From assembly GCA_013200995.1 (NCBI GenBank), contig CP053688.1, forward strand, positions 2,294,001 through 2,358,000: a stretch of 64,000 nucleotides of DNA. The letters run 5' to 3'. The position numbers and the translations under genes are program-made. The notes beneath the pieces were generated by a model, which saw only the letters and a program-made list of their open reading frames with translations, did no database searches and was not told the origin of the DNA. Origin of the DNA: Arthrobacter citreus (lineage in GTDB: Bacteria; Bacillota; Bacilli; Bacillales; Bacillaceae_G). Shown piece by piece: positions 19,352 through 28,433 of the stretch (positions are counted from its first letter, which is position 1; each line of letters starts with the position of its first letter).

Positions 19352-19561
19352 TTAACTTAGCAATAATTCACAAAGTTCATCATGAATACACTGCCCTCTT
19401 AAACCTTTTAATAGATATGTATATTCAACGTCTATATCTGCTTTTTGTAAAGCGTTTTTAAATGAATCAAATGTGACATTAAAATCTGCATCTAATATGC
19501 CTTCAAGTCCTTCTAATTCTTCCTCAATATCTTTTCTTTTACCTTCAAAAATCTGTAGCAA
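19352..19561 (-). pseudogene. C-terminal fragment of an unrecognised acidic protein
   Basis: An open frame of 69 codons (TTG start at best) rich in Glu, Asp and Leu, ending in CIHDELCELLLS. I do not recognise the family. It has no ribosome site, and its beginning lies exactly where similarity to the permease pseudogene stops. I read it as the 3' end of another gene, fused to the permease remnant by a deletion near 19560-19575. An alternative is a small genuine gene. Confidence 0.35.
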
Positions 19562-19982
19562 TTCCAGTATAGAGAATTATAAACACAAGACACCAAATCC
19601 ATACCGGTACATGAGGAAACCATCTTTTCATCAACATTCCAGCTGCAGTAAATTCCAAACCAACAGTTGTCGCCCAACTAAGCCAATACATCCAGCCAAT
19701 CGTAAACCCTGTACTTGGCCCAATATACTTGGTAGCATAAGTCTTAAATGAACCCGTTACTGGCATCGAGACAGAAAGTTAACCTAAACAAACCATCACT
19801 AGATACATAACCAATCCACCAAATAAATAGGCAACGATTGCTCCTCCTGGTCCAGCTTGATTAATGGTTAAACCAGAACCTAAAAATAAACCTGTACCAA
19901 TTACTCCACCGAGTGAAATCATAAATAAATGTCTACTTTTCATGGATCGTTGTAATTCGACTTTATCTTTATTAGATTCCAT
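19560..19982 (-). pseudogene. Amino-acid permease (APC family), broken by a stop codon and truncated
   Basis: The frame starts at an ATG after an AAGGTGG ribosome site and reads as the N-terminus of a LysP/amino-acid permease. An [18 protein letters not shown] lead is followed by the [13 protein letters not shown] motif and two membrane segments. After MVCLG a single TAA (19779-19781) interrupts a frame that continues without a shift as [20 protein letters not shown]. Family members have Glu at the stop position, so GAA-to-TAA is the simplest cause. Similarity ends near FIILYTGI, after about 140 of the usual 450-500 residues, so most of the gene is deleted. A sigma-54 promoter lies about 270 bases upstream. 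Confidence 0.85.
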
Positions 19983-20252
19983 ATTACGCCACCTTTTTAG
20001 AATATTCAGAAAACAAATAGCGAGTTTATTATTAAACATTAATTTACTTAAAAAATTATACTATTTTTGCAAACCCTTTTATTGTATTCACAAGTAAAAA
20101 ACAAACTAAACCCTACACTAGAATCCACACTAGTTGATTACCATTTAAATATTTGATTATAGTATTATTTTACAGTTTACTACCCTTCAAAATCACCTCC
20201 AATATACTAATCTAACTAAACGAAAAAATACCTCCTTATCTATCAACTTAAT

Positions 20253-20269
20253 TGCAAAATCCGTGCCAA
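20253..20269 (-). promoter_or_regulatory. Sigma-54 promoter upstream of the permease pseudogene
   Basis: On the minus strand the site reads TTGGCACGGATTTTGCAA: TGGCACG, four bases, TTGCA. It matches the consensus as well as its twin at 191-207. It points at the permease remnant at 19982. SigL-dependent amino-acid permeases are known in Bacillus (for example RocE), which fits the target. Confidence 0.82.
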
Positions 20270-20324
20270 TATCAAATCATGATGAAACCAATAAAATAAT
20301 TCATATATTTCTCTTCGATTAGAC

Positions 20325-20367
20325 TGAGTTATTTTAAAATCTACTCATTTCAGTTATTTTCGACTCA
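20325..20367 (-). promoter_or_regulatory. Putative enhancer of the second sigma-54 promoter
   Basis: TTTTAAAATCTACTCA (20332-20347) with a second CTCA 20 bases on (20364-20367), as at 262-304. A TGAGT at 20335 and earlier faces ACTCA, giving a TGAGT...ACTCA dyad. Such dyads about 80-110 bases upstream of -12 are typical sites for sigma-54 activators. Confidence 0.6.
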
Positions 20368-20611
20368 ATAATTATTGTTTCTTCTGTTTAATTTCAAACT
20401 ATTGTCTAAAATTCATTATGTATATTTCAATAAACTTTTCTAAATTACCTTGAGTCATATTCCCTATACTCATTTGCTTTATACTTAAAAAATTAGATTC
20501 TTGGGTAGAGGTATCAATTAATCGGTTTTTCAGTATAAGAGTTTCTAATCACGGTTTAGCGGTTGATTGTCATCAATAAACAGTAACATGAATCTCCCTC
20601 TTCTTTTGTAT

Positions 20612-20645
20612 AAAAAAAGACTCCGGTTTAGCACCGAAGCCAATT
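20612..20645 (-). terminator. Terminator of the fourth protease gene
   Basis: A CTTCGGT / ACCGGAG stem followed by a long T-run on the minus strand, about 30 bases after the stop codon at 20675. Confidence 0.8.
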
Positions 20646-20674
20646 AAAATCTAAAGATATTACTTTATTAAATA

Positions 20675-23600
20675 TTAATTTATTCCCAGTTCCTTCTTAA
20701 TACTTTCTAAAGTTTGTGATTTATATTTCTTTTTAGGTGTTGGTGAATTTCCAATTGAAGTATTTCGCATTAAGTAATTATTCTCCACAAATGCCATATC
20801 TTTTTCATCAACTACACCATCATTGTTAATGTCTGCATCTCGTTTATTTGTACCCCAATAAACTTGTAAATAGATTGCATCCATTACATCAATCACTTCG
20901 TCTTTATTTACATCACCTGCATGGTTTTCATCCAAATGTGCTAACATTTGTACCCCAGCAGAATCGCCATTGATGTCTCTATTTATTTTCGTAGTTAATT
21001 TACTTGTAAGATGACCTGGCACTTTCACATATATGTCATAAGCTTTATCAGATAAAGGTATGTTATCAATCGTAAAGTATCCATTTGGAGTAATACTCGA
21101 CGCATTATATGTTTTACCATTTACATCTTGAGCGTAAACTTTTGCTCCAATCTTTGAGAAATCAATCGTCGGATCAAGCTGACCATTTTTCATGAAAGCT
21201 TCCGACATAATATTTCCATTTACAATTGATTGATTTGGTAAAACATTAAACGATTTATCTTTAAAACCGCGAATTAATGTAGTTGCCGTAGCATTTGATG
21301 TTTTCTTATATTTAAATGATGTTACATCAAATAAATAGCCGGTCTTTGAATAAAGTTTATCATTTGTCAATTTAAACGTGACATCTATAAAAGGTAAATC
21401 TTTATCAATAATTAAATCTCCTTGATCAATGGAGGCTCCTACTTTAACAGCTCCTGAACTTAATACAGGTGCTGTTAAATTAACTTTCACACCTTTTTCG
21501 TTGGCATATTTTTGAAAATTGTCGTTAATTTTAACATTTTGTAATGTAAAGTTGTCTTTATAAAAAGGCACAGTGTACTCTCCGGAAGCGAATTGTTTTA
21601 TATTGTTTATATTCAATGTCATTGTTATTTCATCACCAAGTCGGAGCTTATCTTTATTATAGGTTGGTACTGTATATTCAGTCCCCTCTTTTATGAACTT
21701 ATAGTTCTTAATGCCTTGTGGATAGCCATCAGATGCCGTTGCATCATCAAAGGCAAAAAGGTTGGAATCGATGTAACTCATTTTGTCTAATTCACTCTTT
21801 GTTGCAGGCATTCTAAAATTGCCATCTTTATCAATCGTAAGTAAATAATAGTTATAGAAGTTATACTCCCACCAAAGTACACCATTAGTAGATTGATCAA
21901 TATTTACACCTTTCTGTTTGAGTACATCAACCGTTGAATCGTAAATGTTTCCATGTACCCATATTGCAGGACCATCTATACCTGGTTCAGTCGTAAACAT
22001 TGAATCATTTACTTCGTATAGACCAGGTTTCATCGATAACTCTACTTTTGGAGGCGTATTGTCAATCATTACAATCGCATCCTTACTGTACGATTTACCT
22101 AGTTCATCATACCCAATCATTTCAAAAAGATAATCTCCTTCCGGTAGTTTCTTCTTTTCATCGGAAATTGGGTGATTTTTATCATTTGTGAACAAATAAA
22201 CTTCACCAGTAAATAGTGCATTAATGTAATAATCCCTATCTGTTAATAAGTTATCTGCATTCATACTTCCTACAATTCCAATTGGCTCACCTGTTTTTCC
22301 ATCTTTTACCAATACATCAATCGTTTTTAATGGGCTTGACAATTTGAAATAGACAGTTGTATATGGCGTCCAATACGGATGTTGATTATCTGGATTGTTG
22401 GAAATCATTGGTCTTCCCAATCTCATATAATCAAACCCTTTATCTCTTAAACTAATTGAAAATGGAATTTGATAGTTTTCTTCTTTATTCTTTGAATTGA
22501 CAAAACGTATAAATCCTTCATACCTTCCGAATGCCGCATTTTTAGGTATAGAAATCGTCGGATTAATTTCTGCAGATTTTCCTGCTTCTACCGACACTGT
22601 ACTTGGTACCTTTAATTGCACTCCATTTTTGACTGCATCTTGAACATCGCCTTTTGCACTCGATAACTCAACACTAACGTCGTACTTCTTTGACTCTTGT
22701 TTATTGTGATTCTCAATGACAACTTTTCGACTGTCTTCAATTTTCTTAGCTTCTCCTACATAGTGAGTTCCAAAAGCAATTGAACCTGTTTCTTCATCAA
22801 TTTCGACTAAATTGCCGTCTTGTTCATTCATCGTTTTGTCCTTAACTTTTAGTAATATATCAGAGTGGACTGCCTCATATACATCAATTCTACCTGTCCC
22901 AACTTCATTAACAGCATAATCCCCATTCATTTTATCTGCTGTATTCATTAATGCTTCTTTTACTTCAAAAGGTGTATAATCAGGATGTGCCTGCAAGATT
23001 AAAGCTGCAGCTCCAGCTACGTGTGGAGTAGCCATTGATGTTCCTGAAAGACGACCATATGCCATATCGTAATTCGTCCCGTCCTGTTTATCATTCATGT
23101 ATTCAGGAAGTGTAGAGAATATCGCTACACCAGGTCCTACGACATCTGGTTTAATGTCATCAGTTCCTTCTGCTGGACCTCTTGAACTAAAATCAGCTAG
23201 GTGATCTCCTTCTGATTTTACGCTACCTAATGTTTCGAATTTAATTTCTTTTTGTCCTTTTAAAAGTTCTCCGTCAGCTTTAGAGATGCGGAAGGTTGGA
23301 ATGTAATTCGGTCCCTCACCAATATAGACATCTATATTTCCATCAACATTGTTATATAAAATGGCTGCTTTTGCACCAGCTGCTTTCGCATTTTGTACTT
23401 TTTCATCTAAAGTATAGGTTCCGCGCTGGATCAGTGCTACCTTACCTGCTACATCTTTATTTGTATAATCGCTTTTTGCTCCTAATCCTACATCAACAAT
23501 CGGTAAAGTCGTATTCTGAAGTTCTTCTAATTTATCTGTATAATTTTCAGCTAATAACTGCATACTAGTAAACTTTTGATCTCCAGCACTTGCATTATAT

Positions 23601-24826
23601 GTTGGAATTGTAAGCGACACATCGCTTGCCCCAACCGTTATTGCTAAGGCAGCTGCTCCAGGAGCACCAAGTGTTTTTTCATCAGGACCCGCATTTCCAG
23701 CAGCAACGCATGCAACAGTACCTGCAAGCATCGCATTGTTAATCGCAATCGATGTCGGATTAAGTGGGTCGTTAACACTTGAACCTAACGATAAGTTAAT
23801 AACATCCATTCCATCTTTAACAGCCTTATCAATCCCTGCAATAACTGCATCATTTGTCCCACTACCATACGGTCCTAATACTCTGTACACATATAGATCA
23901 ACGTCAGGAGCGACTCCCATTACTGCAGAAGGTGAGTTGTTTGTTTTTTGCGCTCCAATAGATCCTGATACGTGTGTTCCATGGAAAGTATAATAACTAT
24001 TACCAGTTGTATCGGTTTCTGGCTTTCCAGAAGCCTTCCAATCTTTATACGTTGTCTCCATTGGATCCGAGTCATTATCAACAAAATCGTAACCGCCTTT
24101 AAAAATTCCTTTTAAATCAGGATGGTTGTAGTCAATACCTGTATCAATTACTCCTACTTTAACTCCTTTACCAGTAATGTTCTCTTCATGAAGCTTGTCC
24201 GCACCGATTTGTGGAAGGCTATCATCTACTTTAGTTGGTGTAGATGTTTGCATTTCATCAGCCTCTTTTGGATCATCAAGCTTCACTGATGTATCTTCCC
24301 AAATTCGTTTAACAACACCCGTACTTAGTAGTTGAGAAACAGCTGTTCCAGGCAATGTCATCGCTACACCATTGAAAGCATTATCGAACTCTCTTGTGAT
24401 CTTAGCGTCATTCATTTTTTCTACTTTCCGCTCATTCTGACTCTTTACTTTTGCCCACTCAGATTTAAATTTAGAATGAACACTTTCCTGTTGATTTTTT
24501 GCGGAAGAAAGCGACAATTCTTTCCCTTTCAATGCTTGTTTTAAAACTTCTACCTTTGCAGGAGCCTGATTAAACTCAACAATAACTTTTACTAACTCTG
24601 AACTATCCTGGTTAATATTAGGAGAAATAACGAATCCAGGAGAAGCGTCGAGATCTTTTAATGCCTTCCGTTGTTCATCCGTTAAGTTTAATAACATTTT
24701 TCTAACATCTTTTTCATTATTCTGACTTTTAGTTTCAGCAATTACCTTATAATGAACTCCTGTAGAAAATAATAAACTAGTGATGATTGTACTAGTTAGT
24801 ACATGTCTAATATTTAGTATTTTCAT
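20675..24826 (-). CDS. Secreted S8 serine protease, fourth paralogue (1383 aa)
   Basis: The start is ATG behind a perfect AGGAGG. The signal peptide is about 1-30, followed by LTDEQRKAL at about 48-56 and an I9-like propeptide. Catalytic residues are Asp228, His282, Asn378 and Ser597, with a PA insert between Asn378 and Ser597. The C-terminal half contains an Fn3-like block, an LKTIDVLVKDGKTGEPIG block shared by all copies, and a cohesin-like stretch (about 1055-1195; GDEITMTLNINNI). A VPGHLTSK-type block follows, then a dockerin-like pair (from about 1303; GDVNKDEVID, DINNDGVVD) and the tail KKYKSQTLESIKKELG. Like the first paralogue it has a sigma-54 promoter unit about 300-420 bases beyond its stop codon, which hints that the duplicated segment extended past the gene. 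Confidence 0.93.
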   Translation of the reverse strand: MKILNIRHVLTSTIITSLLFSTGVHYKVIAETKSQNNEKDVRKMLLNLTDEQRKALKDLDASPGFVISPNINQDSSELVKVIVEFNQAPAKVEVLKQALKGKELSLSSAKNQQESVHSKFKSEWAKVKSQNERKVEKMNDAKITREFDNAFNGVAMTLPGTAVSQLLSTGVVKRIWEDTSVKLDDPKEADEMQTSTPTKVDDSLPQIGADKLHEENITGKGVKVGVIDTGIDYNHPDLKGIFKGGYDFVDNDSDPMETTYKDWKASGKPETDTTGNSYYTFHGTHVSGSIGAQKTNNSPSAVMGVAPDVDLYVYRVLGPYGSGTNDAVIAGIDKAVKDGMDVINLSLGSSVNDPLNPTSIAINNAMLAGTVACVAAGNAGPDEKTLGAPGAAALAITVGASDVSLTIPTYNASAGDQKFTSMQLLAENYTDKLEELQNTTLPIVDVGLGAKSDYTNKDVAGKVALIQRGTYTLDEKVQNAKAAGAKAAILYNNVDGNIDVYIGEGPNYIPTFRISKADGELLKGQKEIKFETLGSVKSEGDHLADFSSRGPAEGTDDIKPDVVGPGVAIFSTLPEYMNDKQDGTNYDMAYGRLSGTSMATPHVAGAAALILQAHPDYTPFEVKEALMNTADKMNGDYAVNEVGTGRIDVYEAVHSDILLKVKDKTMNEQDGNLVEIDEETGSIAFGTHYVGEAKKIEDSRKVVIENHNKQESKKYDVSVELSSAKGDVQDAVKNGVQLKVPSTVSVEAGKSAEINPTISIPKNAAFGRYEGFIRFVNSKNKEENYQIPFSISLRDKGFDYMRLGRPMISNNPDNQHPYWTPYTTVYFKLSSPLKTIDVLVKDGKTGEPIGIVGSMNADNLLTDRDYYINALFTGEVYLFTNDKNHPISDEKKKLPEGDYLFEMIGYDELGKSYSKDAIVMIDNTPPKVELSMKPGLYEVNDSMFTTEPGIDGPAIWVHGNIYDSTVDVLKQKGVNIDQSTNGVLWWEYNFYNYYLLTIDKDGNFRMPATKSELDKMSYIDSNLFAFDDATASDGYPQGIKNYKFIKEGTEYTVPTYNKDKLRLGDEITMTLNINNIKQFASGEYTVPFYKDNFTLQNVKINDNFQKYANEKGVKVNLTAPVLSSGAVKVGASIDQGDLIIDKDLPFIDVTFKLTNDKLYSKTGYLFDVTSFKYKKTSNATATTLIRGFKDKSFNVLPNQSIVNGNIMSEAFMKNGQLDPTIDFSKIGAKVYAQDVNGKTYNASSITPNGYFTIDNIPLSDKAYDIYVKVPGHLTSKLTTKINRDINGDSAGVQMLAHLDENHAGDVNKDEVIDVMDAIYLQVYWGTNKRDADINNDGVVDEKDMAFVENNYLMRNTSIGNSPTPKKKYKSQTLESIKKELGIN

Positions 24827-25298
24827 ATCTTTCCTCCTGATTATTAATATTTGTTAAACATAACTAAACTTGTTAAATACATGTTTAAAAATACACACCA
24901 ACAAAAAAGTATGTTCAAAACGAATGGGTAACAACAGAACTAACTTTATTCGAACACTTAAAAAGAGTATGTACTGCAAAACTACTAATAATTTAATTTT
25001 CACAACTCCTATGTGATTCATTTACTACTAGTTTTGACATTTACAAGGAACATACACTTATGGAACACTGTTTGAAGACGGTAGACATCATTTGTCTTTC
25101 AAAAGAAAAAAAGTTTAAAATTATTTACTCTACTCCCCCCTTCTTGGTTTCATTCCCATTCTAACTTGATTATATGGAAAGTTGACTGTTTCCATATTTT
25201 GTAAAAAACTATCATTTCAACTATATTTATCGACAAAATTCAAAATATTCAGTTTTATATTCCGTTGATTTTATAAGCAATTGAATAAAACATAAAAA
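24827..25298. other. Intergenic region upstream of the fourth protease
   Basis: About 470 AT-rich bases. Two TTGTTAAA runs about 19 bases apart (near 24851 and 24870) and an ATGTTTAAA lie close to the protease start and may be regulator sites. No gene was seen. Confidence 0.35.
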
Positions 25299-25328
25299 CC
25301 CCTGACTTCCAATAAGGAAATCAGAGGA
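25292..25328 (-). terminator. Terminator of the aldo/keto reductase gene
   Basis: CCTCTGATTTCC pairs with GGAAGTCAGGGG around a five-base loop, followed by Ts on the minus strand. Confidence 0.85.
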
Positions 25329-25355
25329 TGTTAACACTTTATCTTTGAGATTACA

Positions 25356-26345
25356 TTAATTAATAGCTAAAGCACCGACTACCGGATGTGGAACATAAGG
25401 CTCTTCCAAATAAGCAACTTCTTCTGCTGTTAACTTAACCGATAAAGCCACCACTGAATCTTCTAAATGAGAAATTTTAGTGGCACCAATAATTGGAGCA
25501 GTAACTGGTTGCTTCTGTAGTAACCAGGCAAGTGCGATTTGTGATTTTGATACGCCTTGTTTTTCGGCGATTTCTGCAACTCGCTCTACTACAAGTCTGT
25601 CAGTATTTTCAGTAGCTCCATATTTAGATTTCTGAGTTTCATCCGTTTCAGATCTTAGTGTCGTATTAGACCAATCACGTGTTAATCTACCTGAAGCAAG
25701 AGGACTATATGGAATTACACCAATTTTTTCTTCTTTACAAAGAGGTAGCATCTCTCTTTCCTCTTCGCGGTATATAAGGTTAAGATGATTTTGCATTGTT
25801 ACAAATCTAGTCCAACCATTTTTTTCAGCGACATGTAAAGCTTTCAAGAATTGCCATGCATACATAGCAGAAGCACCGATATATCTTACCTTTCCAGCCT
25901 TCACTAAATCATGCAGTGCCTCCATTGTTTCTTCAATTGGAGTATGATAATCCCAACGATGGATTTGGTATAAATCCACATAATCTGTTCCTAGACGCTT
26001 AAGACTTTTATCAATTTCGCTCATAATATGCTTTCGGGAAAGTCCTGAGCCGTTAGCACCTTGATGCATAGGAAAATAAACTTTCGTTGCAAGAACGATT
26101 TCGTCTCTATTTGCATAATCTTTTAAGGCTCGACCTACAAACTCTTCACTAGTTCCGTCTGAATATACGTTCGCTGTATCAAAAAAATTAATTCCTAAAT
26201 CAAGTGCTTTTTTTATGATTGTCCGGCTGCTTTCTTCATCAATAACCCATGGATGGATCCAACGATTTGCATCTCCAAACCCCATACAACCAAGGCAAAG
26301 TCTAGATACTTCTAATCCTGTATTTCCAAGTTTTGTATATTCCAT
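25356..26345 (-). CDS. Aldo/keto reductase (329 aa)
   Basis: Soluble NADPH-dependent carbonyl reductase with a TIM-barrel fold. The catalytic tetrad is visible: Asp and Tyr in FFDTANVYSDG (about 56-62), Lys in LATKVYFP (about 90) and His in YQIHRWDY (about 130). The coenzyme-binding end IIGATKISHLEDSV is present. It is closest in pattern to the YajO/Tas-like group. The start is the ATG at 26345, behind GGTGAGG; a TTG one codon upstream is also in frame. It follows the phosphatase gene by 56 bases on the same strand and may share its transcript. The substrate is unknown. Confidence 0.88.
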   Translation of the reverse strand: MEYTKLGNTGLEVSRLCLGCMGFGDANRWIHPWVIDEESSRTIIKKALDLGINFFDTANVYSDGTSEEFVGRALKDYANRDEIVLATKVYFPMHQGANGSGLSRKHIMSEIDKSLKRLGTDYVDLYQIHRWDYHTPIEETMEALHDLVKAGKVRYIGASAMYAWQFLKALHVAEKNGWTRFVTMQNHLNLIYREEEREMLPLCKEEKIGVIPYSPLASGRLTRDWSNTTLRSETDETQKSKYGATENTDRLVVERVAEIAEKQGVSKSQIALAWLLQKQPVTAPIIGATKISHLEDSVVALSVKLTAEEVAYLEEPYVPHPVVGALAIN

Positions 26346-26401
26346 CAAAATATCCTCACCTTCAATAATATGTAATCTATTAATATTAAAACTAACCCAA
26401 T

Positions 26402-26986
26402 CTATACTTGGACTATATCGCTTAAATTATGATTAATAATCTCTACTAATTTAAATTCTTTTTTCTCATATTCAAATTTCAAAATGCAACAATTCCCGAT
26501 TCTTACTTGTTGTGAAATTGAACTAGTATGCTCCCAATATCTCATAAAATTTCTACAAGCCGCTCCATGAGATACCGCTAAAACTACTTCGTTATCCTCT
26601 TCCATTATTTTTTGGCAAGTAGTAGCAATTCTTATTTGGAGGTCTTTTTGATCTTCCCCGCCAAACTGAACAAAGAAGTCACCGTATGGTAACTGTGGAT
26701 TTAAATCTTCACTTTCACCTTCAAACGTTCCAAAGTTCCATTCCTTTAATCCTTTTAATCTCGTATACGGCAAATCCGTCACAAGCTCTAACGTATCACT
26801 TGCTCTTTCAGATGTAGAGCAATAGGCGTGATCAAAAACAATATTATTGTCTTTAAAGTATGCACCAGCAGTCTCTGCTTGTTTAATTCCTAACTCTGTA
26901 AGTGGTGAATCGCACCAACCTTGAATTTTCCTTCTACTATTAAATAATGTTTGCCCATGCCTCATTAGATACAAAGTCTTTTTCAT
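26402..26986 (-). CDS. Histidine phosphatase family protein (phosphoglycerate-mutase-like, 194 aa)
   Basis: Small phosphatase with the RHG motif (LYLMRHGQTLFNSRRKIQGW, nucleophile His at about residue 10). It also has the PLTELG segment, a central Glu in LKEWNFGTFEGE and the second catalytic His in VLAVSHGAACRNFM. The family includes cofactor-dependent phosphoglycerate mutases and broad-specificity phosphatases; its length fits the latter. The ATG at 26986 is chosen because AGGGGG lies six bases before it. An ATG two codons upstream is too close to that site. Confidence 0.85.
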   Translation of the reverse strand: MKKTLYLMRHGQTLFNSRRKIQGWCDSPLTELGIKQAETAGAYFKDNNIVFDHAYCSTSERASDTLELVTDLPYTRLKGLKEWNFGTFEGESEDLNPQLPYGDFFVQFGGEDQKDLQIRIATTCQKIMEEDNEVVLAVSHGAACRNFMRYWEHTSSISQQVRIGNCCILKFEYEKKEFKLVEIINHNLSDIVQV

Positions 26987-27401
26987 TTGCATCCCCCTAT
27001 TTGAATGTTAATAGAACCTTTTCATAATCAAGTCCTCAGAAACGGAGCCAATTGAACTACTTTCATTTCTAGCTTAAAAATTCAGATCAACTTACAATCT
27101 TATATTATCAATATATTAAATTTAATCGTTAGCATATTCCTCTCAATTAATTGCCTATTTCTCTTAATTCAATAAAGTGATTCGTAAATTTTTCTATTCA
27201 ACTATGAAATTAAATCAATCGAACTCTTTTTTTAATTGAGAACTTTGTTAATCAAACGAAAGGAAGGGTATTTTTCATATTAATTGCGATTCTCTAAATA
27301 CTCTCCGATAAGTGTGCCTGTAGTTTAATAAAAAGCCTAATTGCACCTATACTTATACCTAAAATTGGAATCTACTTCAATTTCCCCTCACAGTTGCCCA
27401 T
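26987..27401. other. Intergenic region, no gene seen
   Basis: AT-rich, with stop codons in all frames. I recognise neither a gene nor an RNA here. Confidence 0.4.
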
Positions 27402-27439
27402 AAAAAAAGGCCAAACCTCATTTTTCATAGGTTTAGGCC
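27402..27439 (-). terminator. Terminator of the SAM-riboswitch operon
   Basis: GGCCTAAACC pairs with GGTTTGGCC, followed by seven Ts on the minus strand, just after the stop codon at 27465. Confidence 0.88.
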
Positions 27440-27464
27440 ATTAGCTATTCATTCTTTTTCTAAA

Positions 27465-28418
27465 TTAAGCATTTACGTTAGTATAATTTTCTTCCAACGT
27501 TTTCTTTAAATATAAAGCTGCTTCGAGCATACCAAATTTCCCTGCTTTTTCTTCTGCATCAGAATTATAGTTCGTGTTTGTATTAATATCGTAAGTATAA
27601 ATTTCACCTTCAGCATTTCTTATAAATTCGATTCCAGCAATCTGGATACTGTTGTTAGCTAGAACTTCTTTATATTTAGTTAAAATTTCCTCATCAAATC
27701 CTTCAATGACTTGGAACTTAGGTTTTTCTTCTACTTCTTCACCTACTGGACAGAATAAATCTCCAATTTGGCATGCGTCTGCTGGACAAAGTTCAAATCC
27801 TTCTGAAGTATCAACTTTAACAGCATAAACAAAGTTTCCACCTACAAACTCACAACGAGTGATGTAGCTTTCTGGGGATAGAATGTATTCTTGAATAAGT
27901 GTAATGCCATCGACTGGCTCTTCGAAAGTAGGCCCTTCCACATAAGCTTTTAATGCTTCTACACTATGGAATAATTGAACAGCTAATCCTTTACCAGCAC
28001 GATTATGCTTTGTGATAAATGACTGTCCTGCAAATTTTTCAGCCGCGTTAATAATATTTTGTTTTCCAACAGCTGCAATTGTTTTTGGCGTCTTTACACC
28101 ATATTTATTTAATTCTAAGTATTGTAAAACCTTACTAACTTCTAGCTTTAAAGCGCCTGTTCCATTTAATACCGTACGCCCATGTGCCTCAAGCCAAGCT
28201 AATACTTGCCCTGTTAATTCTGCTGCAAAACGATGATCACGTGTATGAGAAGAAGCGCTCATTCGACTGTAGAAGATTCCTTCTGGAGGTGCTACTGATA
28301 AATCAACCGTTCCTTCATCTAGATGCCATTCTTCATAAGGAACACCTAGCTCCTCTAATCTTTTTGTTAAATGTACTGTCCATTCACTATTTTCATGTAT
28401 AACGTATACTTTGCTCAT
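27465..28418 (-). CDS. ATP-grasp ligase, RimK/alpha-L-glutamate-ligase-like (317 aa)
   Basis: Cytoplasmic ATP-dependent carboxylate-amine ligase by fold. A pre-ATP-grasp domain covers about 1-90. Then come LNGTGALKLEVSKVLQYLEL, the nucleotide-binding FITKHNRAGKGLAVQLF stretch (about 130-150), the IQEYILSP hinge and the Mg-binding end GEIYTYDINTNTNYN (Asp and Asn ligands). The substrate cannot be read off. It lies nine bases behind the LLM monooxygenase gene in a SAM-riboswitch operon, so a role in handling a sulfur compound is likely by context. The ATG at 28418 fits the AGGGG site better than the one two codons upstream. Confidence 0.85.
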   Translation of the reverse strand: MSKVYVIHENSEWTVHLTKRLEELGVPYEEWHLDEGTVDLSVAPPEGIFYSRMSASSHTRDHRFAAELTGQVLAWLEAHGRTVLNGTGALKLEVSKVLQYLELNKYGVKTPKTIAAVGKQNIINAAEKFAGQSFITKHNRAGKGLAVQLFHSVEALKAYVEGPTFEEPVDGITLIQEYILSPESYITRCEFVGGNFVYAVKVDTSEGFELCPADACQIGDLFCPVGEEVEEKPKFQVIEGFDEEILTKYKEVLANNSIQIAGIEFIRNAEGEIYTYDINTNTNYNSDAEEKAGKFGMLEAALYLKKTLEENYTNVNA

Positions 28419-28433
28419 TTTCATATCCCCTAT

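Larger units (their letters stand above)
19983..20616. other. Intergenic region with a sigma-54 promoter and enhancer
   Basis: About 630 bases between the permease remnant and the fourth protease terminator. It carries the sigma-54 promoter at 20253 and its upstream element, listed separately. The untranslated leader has two ribosome-site-like AGGAGGT runs that lead only to very short frames. No gene was recognised. Confidence 0.5.
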
